Shown here in pieces: positions 20,193 through 29,881 of a stretch of 48,386 nt of DNA (position 1 is its first letter; each line of letters starts with the position of its first letter). The translations under genes were made by a program, and so were the position numbers. Origin of the DNA: Planctomyces sp. (GTDB lineage Bacteria > Planctomycetota > Planctomycetia > Planctomycetales > Planctomycetaceae); NCBI GenBank assembly GCA_005791255.1, contig SXXK01000063.1, positions 1-48,386 of the forward strand, in the 5' to 3' direction. The notes under the pieces were generated by a model. It ran no database searches and had not been told where the DNA came from. It worked only from the letters and a program-made list of their open reading frames with translations.

Positions 20193-23057
20193 ATGAAACA
20201 GCCTCAGCTCAATCTGCCTGCACTGTTCCTGCTGCTGTTCTGCCTGACAGCTTCCACTGCGGGGGCACAGCAGACCGACGTCAGCTTCTCTGCTCAGATT
20301 CGGCCGCTGCTGGCCCGCCGCTGCTTTGCCTGCCACGGTCCGGACAAAGCTGAAGCCGGTCTGCGACTGCACACTCCGGAAACCGCCACAGCAAAGCTCG
20401 AATCAGGACATGCGGCCCTCGTTCCGGGCAACCCTGCTGACAGCGAACTGCTGAAACGGATCGCCAGCAGCGAAGACGGCGTGCGCATGCCTCCTGAGGG
20501 CGCCGCACTTACCGAAAACGAACAGCAGCTGCTGCGTGACTGGATCGCTCAGGGTGCGGTCTGGAAGCAGCACTGGTCCTTCGAACCACTCACACGCCCG
20601 CCCGTGCCTGCCGCAGTCGCAGACAACCGGCCCGCTGAAAACATGCACCCCATCGACGCGTTCATCGATGCCTCGCTCGCCCGTAAAAATCTGCGCCGCA
20701 GTCCCCGCGCTCCATCACAGGTCCTGCTCCGCAGACTGTACTACGATCTCATCGGACTGCCCCCCACGCCTCAGCAGGTCAGTGACTTCCTGAATCGCGC
20801 CGCCACAAACTTCGATAACGCATGGCGGCAGGAAATTGACACGCTGCTGGCGTCACCGCAGTACGGTGAACGCTGGGCCCGACACTGGCTGGATGTTGTC
20901 CGCTTCGCCGAAACCAACAGCTTCGAACGTGACGGCATCAAACCCAACGCCTGGCGGTTCCGCGACTACGTCATCCGCTCGTTCAATGACGACAAACCCT
21001 ACGACCAGTTCCTCCGCGAACAGCTGGCTGGTGACGAACTCCCCGCAGTCACTCGTGACTCACTCGTCGCCACCGGATTCTACCGACTGGGCATCTGGGA
21101 TGATGAGCCGGCTGACCGCAAACTGGCTATGTACGAAGGCTTTGATGATATCCTTACCACTGTCAGCCAGGGCATGCTGGGTCTGACCCTCAACTGTGCT
21201 CGCTGCCACGACCACAAAATCGACCCGCTGCCCACGGCCGACTACTACAGCACGCTGGCATTCTTCCGCAACATTACCCCCAATGGCTACGGTCCCCACG
21301 TCGAACGCCCCCTGCTGGCAAATGACTCCGATCGGGCAGCCTTCGCAGCAGCGGAAAAGGACATCCGCGAATCCGGTGATCGACTGCAGGCCCGCCTGAC
21401 CGAACTGGAAACTCAGCTGCAGAAGCAGATTGCCGAAGTGTCCTCGGCCGCTGCATCCGGCCGTGATCTCGATGATCTCGAATACCGCTTCTATCGCGAC
21501 TCGTTCCAGCAGCTGCCCGACTTCGACTCCCTCAAACCCGAAACCGTGGCTGCCCTCGACCCGCCGCTCATCTCCATCGCCCCCGCAACACGCCCCGATC
21601 ACTTCGGCTTCGTCTTCACCGGGACGCTGATTGTTCCGGCCGACGGCCAGTACGAATTTGTCCTCGATTCCGACGACGGTTCACGACTGCTGATCGATGG
21701 ACAGAAACTGATCGAATATGACGGCATTCATGGTCTCGGCGGAGCCAAACGAGCCTCGCTGAAGCTGACCCAGGGACGCCACCCGCTGCGACTGGAATAC
21801 TTTCAGGGACTGTTTGGCAAAGGTTTACAGCTGGCATGGAGCGGGCCGGGATTCGCCCGCCGCAGCCTCACAGCAGAAGACGGTTCCAGCGGACGCGATC
21901 TGAATGAATTCCTGCGTTCACCAGCCGCTGAACAACTCGATCAGACTCTCGTTCGCGATTACCGACAAACGCGTCGACAGCTGGAAGAAAACAAACGCCG
22001 CAAGCCGTGGGAAGAATACGGACTGTGCATCAGCGAATCCGGTACCAGTGCCCCCGACACCTTCATCCTGACTCGCGGCAGCCCGGAAGCCGAAGCTGAC
22101 AAAGTGCAGCCTGCCTTCCCCGGGATTCTGGGCGGGGGAGCACCGGAAATTGCGTCCAACGCCGCAGCCAATACCACCGGCAGACGTCTGGCCTTCGCCA
22201 CGTGGATCACAGACCCGCAGCACCGACTGACCAGCCGTGTCTTTGTCAACCGCATCTGGCAGCATCATTTCGGACGCGGCATCGTGCGCTCACCCAACAA
22301 CTTCGGACAAATGGGTGAACCGCCCACTCACCCGGAACTGCTCGACTGGCTGGCCAGCGAATTTGTCGCCCGCGGCTGGCGCATGAAGGATCTGCACCGC
22401 CTGATCCTGACCTCCGCCAGCTGGCAGCAGACAACTGTTGCTGACCCGCAAACCATTGAGATCGACCCCAACAATGATCTCTTCAGTCGGTTTGATCTGC
22501 GCCGTCAAAGCGCCGAAGAACTGCGGGATTCCGTCCTGACCGTCAACGGTACGCTCAACCCGAAAATGTACGGCCCTGGAATCTACCCGGCCATCTCACG
22601 CGAAGTCCTGGCCGGCCAGTCCGTCCCGGGTTCAGGGTGGGGCCAGTCTTCACCCGAGGATCAGGCGCGTCGCAGCATCTACATCCATGTGAAACGTTCA
22701 CTGCTGCTGCCGTTCCTGTCCAGCTTTGACTTCCCGGAGCCGGACACCAGCTGCGAAGCCCGTTTCGTCACGACTCAGCCCGGCCAGGCACTCAGCCTCT
22801 TAAACGGTGAATTCCTCAACCAGCAGGCTTCCACATTCGCCGAAAGGTTGCGGAAGGAAGCGCCGGACGATGTGACAAAACAGATGCAGCTCGCGTTTCG
22901 CCTGGCCCTGTGTCGTGAGATTCGCGGGGAGGAAATCGAACGTGGACAGCAGCTGCTGCAGACACTGCAGCAGAAACACAAACTGACTGCTGATCAGGCT
23001 CTGCAGTGGTACTGTCTTTACGTACTGAATCTTAACGAATTTATCTTTGTCGAATAA
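20193..23057 (+). CDS. Planctomycete cytochrome (PSCyt1)-DUF1549-PA14-like-DUF1553 protein
   Basis: Start [64 protein letters not shown]14-like [73 protein letters not shown]. Confidence 0.93.
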   Translation: MKQPQLNLPALFLLLFCLTASTAGAQQTDVSFSAQIRPLLARRCFACHGPDKAEAGLRLHTPETATAKLESGHAALVPGNPADSELLKRIASSEDGVRMPPEGAALTENEQQLLRDWIAQGAVWKQHWSFEPLTRPPVPAAVADNRPAENMHPIDAFIDASLARKNLRRSPRAPSQVLLRRLYYDLIGLPPTPQQVSDFLNRAATNFDNAWRQEIDTLLASPQYGERWARHWLDVVRFAETNSFERDGIKPNAWRFRDYVIRSFNDDKPYDQFLREQLAGDELPAVTRDSLVATGFYRLGIWDDEPADRKLAMYEGFDDILTTVSQGMLGLTLNCARCHDHKIDPLPTADYYSTLAFFRNITPNGYGPHVERPLLANDSDRAAFAAAEKDIRESGDRLQARLTELETQLQKQIAEVSSAAASGRDLDDLEYRFYRDSFQQLPDFDSLKPETVAALDPPLISIAPATRPDHFGFVFTGTLIVPADGQYEFVLDSDDGSRLLIDGQKLIEYDGIHGLGGAKRASLKLTQGRHPLRLEYFQGLFGKGLQLAWSGPGFARRSLTAEDGSSGRDLNEFLRSPAAEQLDQTLVRDYRQTRRQLEENKRRKPWEEYGLCISESGTSAPDTFILTRGSPEAEADKVQPAFPGILGGGAPEIASNAAANTTGRRLAFATWITDPQHRLTSRVFVNRIWQHHFGRGIVRSPNNFGQMGEPPTHPELLDWLASEFVARGWRMKDLHRLILTSASWQQTTVADPQTIEIDPNNDLFSRFDLRRQSAEELRDSVLTVNGTLNPKMYGPGIYPAISREVLAGQSVPGSGWGQSSPEDQARRSIYIHVKRSLLLPFLSSFDFPEPDTSCEARFVTTQPGQALSLLNGEFLNQQASTFAERLRKEAPDDVTKQMQLAFRLALCREIRGEEIERGQQLLQTLQQKHKLTADQALQWYCLYVLNLNEFIFVE

Positions 23058-23099
23058 TCACGGGCACAGCGGCTTTGGCTGACTTCAGGAGAACAAACG

Positions 23100-24536
23100 A
23101 TGGCAACTAACTTCTGCGGACGTACCCGCCGTGAGATGCTCTGGCAGACCGGGGGCGGTTTCGGTGCTGCCGCGCTGACCGGACTGTTGTCAGACGATGG
23201 CTTTTTTTCCGCCGCAGCACAGGCTGCCGATGGCGCCGCTTTGCCGCAGCCCCACTTTACTCCCAAAGCAAAAAGCGTCATCTTTCTCTTCATGTACGGC
23301 GGCCCCAGCCACATCGACACCTTCGACTACAAGCCCGACATGAAGGGCCGTGACAATCAGACCATTCAGGTCAAAACGTTCGGACGAGGCGGACGCCGCA
23401 ACTCCGGGCGCATCGTGGAACCACGCTGGGATTTCCACCAGCTCGGACAGTGCGGCAAATGGATCAGCACGCTGTTTCCGCATCTGGCCACCTGCGTTGA
23501 CGACATCGCCTTTATTAACTCCATGACCGCCGATTCCCCCATCCACGGCTCAGCCATGCTGATGATGAATTCCGGGCGCGTCCAAAGCGGCCATCCGTGT
23601 CTCGGATCGTGGGTGAACTACGGACTGGGCAGTGTGAATCGCAATCTGCCGGGATTCGTAGTGATGCTGGATCCCACCGGCGGACCAATCTCGGGCGCGA
23701 AAAACTGGTCCAGCGGATATATGCCGGCCAGCCTGCAGGGAACAACCTTTCGCACGCAGGGAGCACCGGTGCTGGATCTGCAGGCCCGTGATGGCGTCAG
23801 CCGCGAACTGCAGCGGGACCTGCTGGACGCTCTGAAACAGCAGAACGAAGCTCACGCCGCACTGCACGGCGGACGCTCAGACCTGACATCCCGCATCGCC
23901 AGTTACGAACTGGCCTTCCAGATGCAGCAGTCGGCACCGGAAGCCGTCGATATCGCCACAGAAACCGCCGAAACACAGCAGCTGTACGGGCTCGACAACG
24001 ACCGCACTCGCGACTTCGGCACCAAGTGCCTGCTCGCCAGACGGCTCGTCGAACGTGGCGTACGCTTTATCCAGGTGTACTCCGGTGGTGCTCACAATGA
24101 CGACAACTGGGATGCACACTCGGACCTCAAAAAGAACCATGACTACCACGCCTTCAACACCGATCAGCCAATCGCTGCCCTGCTGAAGGACCTGAAACAG
24201 CGCAACCTGCTGGACGAGACTCTCGTGGTCTGGGGCGGAGAATTCGGACGACAGCCCACGGCTGAATACGCCGAAGGCACAGGTCGCGATCACAACTCAT
24301 ACGGCTTCACCATGTGGATGGCCGGCGGTGGCATTCGCGGCGGAGTCAGCGTTGGAACAACCGACGAACTCGGCTCAGCCGCCGTCGATGATCCCTTCCA
24401 TGTCAAACGACTGCACGCCACCGTTCTGCACCAGTTGGGCATCGACCCCAACCGGCTCAGCTACTTCCACTCAGGACTTGACCAGAAACTTGTCGGAGTC
24501 GAACACGTGGAGCCAATTCGGCAGATCATTGGCTGA
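23100..24536 (+). CDS. DUF1501 domain-containing protein with Tat-like leader
   Basis: RRREMLWQTGGGFGAAALTGLL leader; [76 protein letters not shown]. Confidence 0.94.
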   Translation: MATNFCGRTRREMLWQTGGGFGAAALTGLLSDDGFFSAAAQAADGAALPQPHFTPKAKSVIFLFMYGGPSHIDTFDYKPDMKGRDNQTIQVKTFGRGGRRNSGRIVEPRWDFHQLGQCGKWISTLFPHLATCVDDIAFINSMTADSPIHGSAMLMMNSGRVQSGHPCLGSWVNYGLGSVNRNLPGFVVMLDPTGGPISGAKNWSSGYMPASLQGTTFRTQGAPVLDLQARDGVSRELQRDLLDALKQQNEAHAALHGGRSDLTSRIASYELAFQMQQSAPEAVDIATETAETQQLYGLDNDRTRDFGTKCLLARRLVERGVRFIQVYSGGAHNDDNWDAHSDLKKNHDYHAFNTDQPIAALLKDLKQRNLLDETLVVWGGEFGRQPTAEYAEGTGRDHNSYGFTMWMAGGGIRGGVSVGTTDELGSAAVDDPFHVKRLHATVLHQLGIDPNRLSYFHSGLDQKLVGVEHVEPIRQIIG

Positions 24537-24607
24537 GCAGACCTCAGGTCACTTCGCTCAGTCCTGCCCGATTTCATCGATATCCAAAACCCGGCCACTG
24601 GTGCTGA

Positions 24608-24879
24608 ATCACGTCAGTTGATGGTTCAGCCAAGCACCCTCAGGGTTCAACAAACCTGCCCTTCAATGTCTTGTCAGACGGTGAGAAGTGTTTTTTATCG
24701 CTGCTCTGGTAATTGCTGTGAGTGCCGTCAGTAAAACGGTTTTTTGTTTCTGGGACAAACCTGATAATTACCTCGCACTGTCTGAGGTCAGCCACTTTAT
24801 CATCGCACTGCGAAAATACCTCCAGCACTTCAGCGGGCAGCTGATCAATGCCCTGCTGACAGATGATATTACACCATGA
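24608..24879 (+). pseudogene. C-terminal remnant of an AAA/ABC-type ATPase (signature + Walker B), frameshifted
   Basis: Frame 24662: PFNVLSDGEKCF, then 1-nt shift in a T6 run into frame 24688: FIAALVIAVSAVSKTVFCFWDKPDNYLALSEVSHFIIALRKYLQ...LINALLTDDITP; LSDGEK resembles the ABC signature, CFWDKPDNYL a Walker B/D-loop. Confidence 0.6.
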
Positions 24880-25259
24880 GCGGCAATAAATACCGTCCTC
24901 ACATCTGTGTGCTTCCTGAGCATGATGCTAATCGGCAGATCGCCAACGGATTTCTGACCAACTTCAACGTTGCGATAAAATCCATCAACATACTGCCGAT
25001 AGCCAATGGCTGGGGAAGGGTGCTGGAGGAATTCCTTCAGAATCATGCAAAACCAGTGCGACGCAATACCGTATCGTATTTTATCCTTTTGTTCGATTTT
25101 GATGCCAAACTGGAACAACTGGGTGCAACACTGGCGTCGGAATGCTTTGAAAATCGTCGCGAACTCTGGAACCATGAGCTGCTGAGACACAATCTTCGTG
25201 AACTGGATCGAATGCCGGACGAATTACGAAAAATCATCTTCAACTCGTCGGGTCCGTAA
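24876..25259 (+). CDS. Small partner protein of an ATPase module ('CVLPExDANRQIANGF' family), probably internally deleted
   Basis: MSGNKYRPHICVLPEHDANRQIANGFL...ILPIANGWGRVLEEF...FILLFDFDAKLEQLG..ELWNHELLRHNLRELDRMPDELRKIIF; ATGA overlap with the preceding ORF. Confidence 0.55.
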   Translation: MSGNKYRPHICVLPEHDANRQIANGFLTNFNVAIKSINILPIANGWGRVLEEFLQNHAKPVRRNTVSYFILLFDFDAKLEQLGATLASECFENRRELWNHELLRHNLRELDRMPDELRKIIFNSSGP

Positions 25260-25274
25260 GTCGACTCTGCTGCC

Positions 25275-26540
25275 TCAGCCGCGTACCTGCCCGGTCCCGC
25301 GAATCACATATTTGTAAGTCGTCAGCTCGCGCAGACCGCAGGGACCCCGCGCGTGAAACCGATCTGTGCTGATCCCGATCTCGGCACCCAGACCCAGCTC
25401 GCCACCATCATTAAACCGAGTACTGGCGTTAATCACTACGGCTGACGAATCCACCGCCGACTCAAAATGGCCGGCCGCTTCCAGACAGCGAGTCACTATG
25501 GCATCCGTATGACCCGATCCGTAAGTCCGAATGTGCTCAATCGCCTCTGCCAGACTGTCCACAATCCGCACATTCAGGATCAGGGCTCCGTGTTCAGTCC
25601 GATAATCCTGCTCCGTCGCCACCACGGCTCCCGCAATCCCCGCTCGTGATCGTTCGCAGCACCGCAGCTCCACACCACGCTGCTGCAGTGCAGCTGCCAG
25701 CGCCGGCCACAGCTCTGCGGCATTCACATGCAGCAGCAGGGTCTCAGCCGCATTGCACACCGCCGGACGCTGACATTTGCTGTTGATCACAATGTCCAGT
25801 GCCATCTGCAGCTCGGCACTCTGATCCACAAACACATGGCACACACCATCAAAGTGTTTCAGCACCGGCATCGCAGCTTCCCGAACCACCCGCTCGATCA
25901 GCGATCGACCGCCGCGAGGTATGGCCAGGCTGATCAGATCACTCATCTGCAGAAACTCGCCCACCAGTTGTCTGTCCGTCGATCCTACGACCTGCACGGC
26001 ATGCTCGGGCAGTCCGGCGGCGGCCAGAGTTTCAGTAATCAGCCGTCCCAGTTCCAGATTTGTGCGAATCGCCTCCGAACCTCCTCGCAGGATCACCGGA
26101 TTGCCACTCTTCACGCACAGCGCTGCTGCATCAACTGTGACGTTCGGACGTGATTCGTAAATGAAAAACACCACCCCCAGCGGCACTCGCACTCGGCTCA
26201 CCTGCAGTCCGTTGGGACGACGTTCTCCACTGATGACTTCACCCACCGGATCCGGCAGGGCACAGATCTGCTGCACCGCAGTGGCCAGCGACTGAATGCG
26301 CGGCTCATCCAACCGCAGTCGATCCAGCATCGCCTCGCTCATGCCGGACTGACGTGCGGCAGCGAGGTCCTGCAGGTTCGCCGACACCACCGCATCCACC
26401 GCTGCCCGCAATGCCTCTGCCAGCATCTGCAGCCAGCGATTCTTGTCCGCTGTGGCGAGTGTCGCGAGTGCCGTGACGGTGCTGCGCGCCTGCAGGGCCA
26501 GCGTGCGAGGCGGGGTCTGAGCAACGGCGGTGTGAGTCAT
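25275..26540 (-). CDS. proA: Glutamate-5-semialdehyde dehydrogenase (gamma-glutamyl phosphate reductase)
   Basis: RVRVPLGVVFFIYESRPNVTVDAAALCVKSGNPVILRGGSEAIRTN; GHTDAIVT; NASTRFNDGGELGLGAEIGISTDRFHARGPCGLRELTTYKYVIRGTGQVRG. Confidence 0.96.
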   Translation of the reverse strand: MTHTAVAQTPPRTLALQARSTVTALATLATADKNRWLQMLAEALRAAVDAVVSANLQDLAAARQSGMSEAMLDRLRLDEPRIQSLATAVQQICALPDPVGEVISGERRPNGLQVSRVRVPLGVVFFIYESRPNVTVDAAALCVKSGNPVILRGGSEAIRTNLELGRLITETLAAAGLPEHAVQVVGSTDRQLVGEFLQMSDLISLAIPRGGRSLIERVVREAAMPVLKHFDGVCHVFVDQSAELQMALDIVINSKCQRPAVCNAAETLLLHVNAAELWPALAAALQQRGVELRCCERSRAGIAGAVVATEQDYRTEHGALILNVRIVDSLAEAIEHIRTYGSGHTDAIVTRCLEAAGHFESAVDSSAVVINASTRFNDGGELGLGAEIGISTDRFHARGPCGLRELTTYKYVIRGTGQVRG

Positions 26541-26987
26541 GAGCGTGGGCCGGTCACAAAAGGGTCGGTCATCCGAAGCACAAATCTACGTCACGGTGAT
26601 GGACAATCGGCAGAACTTTCCGACCGATCCACAACTGCTGGCTCCGGGAATCAGCGAAATCTGGCAATTACCGCGACAAAACGCGACCGCACACTCCGAC
26701 AACACGACTGAAAACCGACTGCCCTGACCCCAAATCCAAAAACTGAGAACTCGCGGCTGGGTAATTCATAGTTAAGCAGGCAATTTCCGAAACCGAGACC
26801 ATCGGCGGAGATCAGGGGGTTGGCCTTGATTCGTCGGTGATTTGGACGTATTTCAACAGGGCAGGATTTCCCGGGAAGATACTGCGCCCGCTTCACGCCA
26901 GCCCAGGCGTGCCGTCGGCCTGCGGTGCTGACCGGGCTGCTGGCGTCCCAATCGGCGTCCAAATTACCAGTAAAACAGGGGTGAAGT

Positions 26988-27386
26988 GTGGCACTTCCCG
27001 ATCTCTCGTGGCTGCCGGATCTGCCTCCATTGTTCGTCTATGGTGGCATTCTCGTCGGATTCGTGGTGACAAACCTGCTGCTGGCCCACCTGCTGGGCCC
27101 GCGCAAACACACTCCTGTCAAGGACATGCCTTACGAATCCGGCATGGACCCCGTCGGGGATGCTCGCCAGCCCTTCGACGTCCGTTTTTACCTCGTCGCC
27201 ATTCTGTTCCTCGTTTTTGACGTTGAACTGCTGTTTTTGTACCCATGGGCCGTCAGTGCCTATAGTGACAATGGCGTTCCTGCAGAGCTGCGGGATACGG
27301 TCTTTGGTGTCATGCTCGTGTTTATGGCCACTTTGGCACTCGCCTGGGTCTACGCGTGGCGGAAGGGAGTTTTTCGATGGCGGTAG
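26988..27386 (+). CDS. nuoA: NADH-quinone oxidoreductase subunit A
   Basis: GTG start; KDMPYESGMDPVGDARQPFDVRFYLVAILFLVFDVELLFLYPWA. Confidence 0.96.
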   Translation: MALPDLSWLPDLPPLFVYGGILVGFVVTNLLLAHLLGPRKHTPVKDMPYESGMDPVGDARQPFDVRFYLVAILFLVFDVELLFLYPWAVSAYSDNGVPAELRDTVFGVMLVFMATLALAWVYAWRKGVFRWR

Positions 27387-27991
27387 GTCTTCCGGAAAAC
27401 ATTTTCATCACAAAGCTGGATGCAGCGGCCAACTGGGCCCGCTCAAACAGTCTCTGGCCAATGCCGTTCGCCACTGCCTGCTGCGGCATCGAACTCATGG
27501 CCACTGCAGCCTCCCGTCATGACCTCGCTCGCTTCGGCGCCGAAGTCATGCGTTTCAGCCCGCGTCAGTGCGATCTGCTGATCGTCGCCGGTCGCGTCGT
27601 CATGAAAATGCTGCCTGTGCTGCAGCGCATCTGGCTGCAGATGCCCGAACCCAAATGGTGCATCTCCATGGGGGCCTGTGCCTGCTCCGGCGGGGTCTTC
27701 GATACCTACGCGGTCGTCCAGGGAATTGACCGGTTCATCCCGGTCGACATGTACGTTCCCGGGTGTCCGCCGCGTCCTGAGCAGCTTTTGCAGGCTGTGA
27801 TGGACATGCAGGCCAAGGTCCGCCGCACCGGCACGGTGATGGGTCGCGAATTTGCAATCCGCGATATGCCCGCCGGCCCGGCCCCCTTCGACTCGGACGA
27901 ACGCTACCGGATCGAAGACACCCGACTGGTTCAGCTGGGTGGTTTTTCAGCGGCAGCCACTTCCGCCGGCCGCGGTGCAACGCAGGGATAA
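27377..27991 (+). CDS. nuoB: NADH-quinone oxidoreductase subunit B
   Basis: ATG at 27377 overlapping nuoA by 10 nt; ATACCGIELMATAASRHDLARFG, CISMGACACSGGVFDTYAVVQGIDRFIPVDMYVPGCPPRPEQLL. Confidence 0.97.
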   Translation: MAVGLPENIFITKLDAAANWARSNSLWPMPFATACCGIELMATAASRHDLARFGAEVMRFSPRQCDLLIVAGRVVMKMLPVLQRIWLQMPEPKWCISMGACACSGGVFDTYAVVQGIDRFIPVDMYVPGCPPRPEQLLQAVMDMQAKVRRTGTVMGREFAIRDMPAGPAPFDSDERYRIEDTRLVQLGGFSAAATSAGRGATQG

Positions 27992-28003
27992 GGGGCTTCT
28001 CAG

Positions 28004-28495
28004 ATGGTTTGTCTGACAGAACTGCAGCAGAAATTCGGCTCACAGATCGTCGAAAGTCATTTCCGTGACAATCGACGAATCGATGTTCCCGCCAGCACGC
28101 TGCTGCCACTGCTCACCAGCCTGAAGACCGATTACGGCTTTAGCATGCTGGTGGACCTGACCGCAGTGGACTGGCTCGAGTATGACGGTGCAACGGATCG
28201 CTTCTCTGTGATCTATCTGCTGCTCAACATGGATTCCGGTGAACGGCTGGCCGTCCGCGTCCCGGTCAATCTGCCGGAAGCGGTCCTGCCCTCCGTCTAT
28301 GGACTGTGGCGCGGTGCCGACTGGATGGAACGTGAAGTCTGGGATATGTTCGGAATTTCGTTTTCCGGACACCCGGACCTCCGACGAATTCTGATGCCCG
28401 AAGAGTTTGACGCATTCCCGCTGCGGAAGGATTATCCGCTCAAGGGACGCGGCGAACGGCACAACTTCCCCGTGATCACTCGGTCCGGCAGCTGA
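28004..28495 (+). CDS. nuoC: NADH-quinone oxidoreductase subunit C
   Basis: MVDLTAVDWLEYDGATDRFSVIYLLLN; ADWMEREVWDMFGISFSGHPDLRRILMPEEFDAFPLRKDYPLKGRGER. Confidence 0.95.
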   Translation: MVCLTELQQKFGSQIVESHFRDNRRIDVPASTLLPLLTSLKTDYGFSMLVDLTAVDWLEYDGATDRFSVIYLLLNMDSGERLAVRVPVNLPEAVLPSVYGLWRGADWMEREVWDMFGISFSGHPDLRRILMPEEFDAFPLRKDYPLKGRGERHNFPVITRSGS

Positions 28496-28606
28496 GCCCT
28501 CCGCTCAGTCTGACGCATCGTCCCTGATTCACGGGCTGGTGTTAACATGACCGACGGGCGGGTGCCCGCCGGGGTTTCCGATGGTCTTCTGGTCTGGCCT
28601 CTCTCA

Positions 28607-29827
28607 ATGCCTCTGACTCCTGTTGATACCCTCGAAACGGCATCCGCTGAACGCGAGTATGTGTGGACGCTCAACTTCGGGCCGCAGCACCCCGCGACTC
28701 ACACCACACTCCGACTCGTGCTCACACTTGACGGCGAGAAAGTCCTGAATGCGGTGCCTTACATCGGCTACCTGCACAGCGGCTTCGAGAAACTGGGCGA
28801 GCATCTGGACTTCAACCAGTATGTCACCATCGTCGACCGCATGAATTACCTGTCGCCGCTGGCCAACGAAATCGCCTGGCACCACACCGTCGAAAAACTT
28901 CTCGGCATTGAACTTACGCCCCGCTGCAAATATCTCCGCACAATCCTCGCCGAACTGATGCGGATGCACGACCACCTGCTGAACCTCGGCACCACCGCTC
29001 TGGACCTCGGCGGCTTCACCGCGTTCCTCTACTTCTTCCAGCAGCGCGAACACATTTACGACATCGTCGAACTGGCCTCGGGACAGCGGTTCCACACCAG
29101 TTACACCCGCGTTGGCGGAGTTCTCTTCGACGTCAACACCGACTGGATCAATCGCGTCCGCAAATTCATCCGCGAATTTCCAAAGGTTTACGACGAAGTT
29201 GATCGACTGCTTACAAAGAACCGCATCTTTGTCGATCGCACCAAAGGCATCGGATATCTCAGCCGGGAAGAAGTCATCAACTTCAGCGCCGTCGGACCGG
29301 TCGCCCGAGCCAGCGGGGTCGAACGCGACCTCCGCCGCGATGAACCCTATCTGGCCTACGCCGACCTGGACTTCGACGTCATCTGCTCGCGCGGTGGCGA
29401 CTGTTACGCCCGCTATCTCGTTCGCATGCAGGAACTGCTCGAAAGCCTGAAAATCATCGAACAGGCCGTGGAAAACATTCCCGGCGGTCCCGTGAACATC
29501 GGTGTTGAATCGGACATGGTGCTGCCGTCCAAGCCTTCGGTCTATCGCAGCATCGAAGGTCTGATTCAGCACTTCGAAGTCATCATGCCCAATCGCGGCT
29601 ACGACGTGCCCCGCGAACAGATCTACGCCGCGACGGAATCTCCCAACGGCGAACTCGGCTTCTACATTGTCGGCAATGCCGAAACTCGCGCTTACCGCGC
29701 CCGCACACGGCCGCCATCCCTCATCCACTTCTCCATGTTTCCGCACATGATCCGCAACCACCAGCTCAGCGACGTCGTTGCTGTCCTCGGAAGCATCAAT
29801 ATTATCGCCGCGGAACTCGACCGCTGA
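28607..29827 (+). CDS. nuoD: NADH-quinone oxidoreductase subunit D
   Basis: LNFGPQHPATHTTLRLVLTLDGEKV, GYLHSGFEKLGEHLDFNQYVTIVDRMNYLSPLANE; C-terminal DVVAVLGSINIIAAELDR. Start could also be 28547. Confidence 0.96.
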   Translation: MPLTPVDTLETASAEREYVWTLNFGPQHPATHTTLRLVLTLDGEKVLNAVPYIGYLHSGFEKLGEHLDFNQYVTIVDRMNYLSPLANEIAWHHTVEKLLGIELTPRCKYLRTILAELMRMHDHLLNLGTTALDLGGFTAFLYFFQQREHIYDIVELASGQRFHTSYTRVGGVLFDVNTDWINRVRKFIREFPKVYDEVDRLLTKNRIFVDRTKGIGYLSREEVINFSAVGPVARASGVERDLRRDEPYLAYADLDFDVICSRGGDCYARYLVRMQELLESLKIIEQAVENIPGGPVNIGVESDMVLPSKPSVYRSIEGLIQHFEVIMPNRGYDVPREQIYAATESPNGELGFYIVGNAETRAYRARTRPPSLIHFSMFPHMIRNHQLSDVVAVLGSINIIAAELDR

Positions 29828-29881
29828 ACCAGACTGCCTGTTGTCTTCTTGTCCCCTGATTCCTCATTCTGGCTGACTGTT

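Noticed and set aside
26760-26987. Possible sigma-70 promoter upstream of nuoA (TTGATT...TATTTC)
   Set aside because: Weak match to consensus and unknown sigma preference in this lineage; not supportable by eye.
28604-29761. 385-aa minus-strand ORF opposite nuoD
   Set aside because: Exact antisense of a highly conserved complex I gene; no family motifs.
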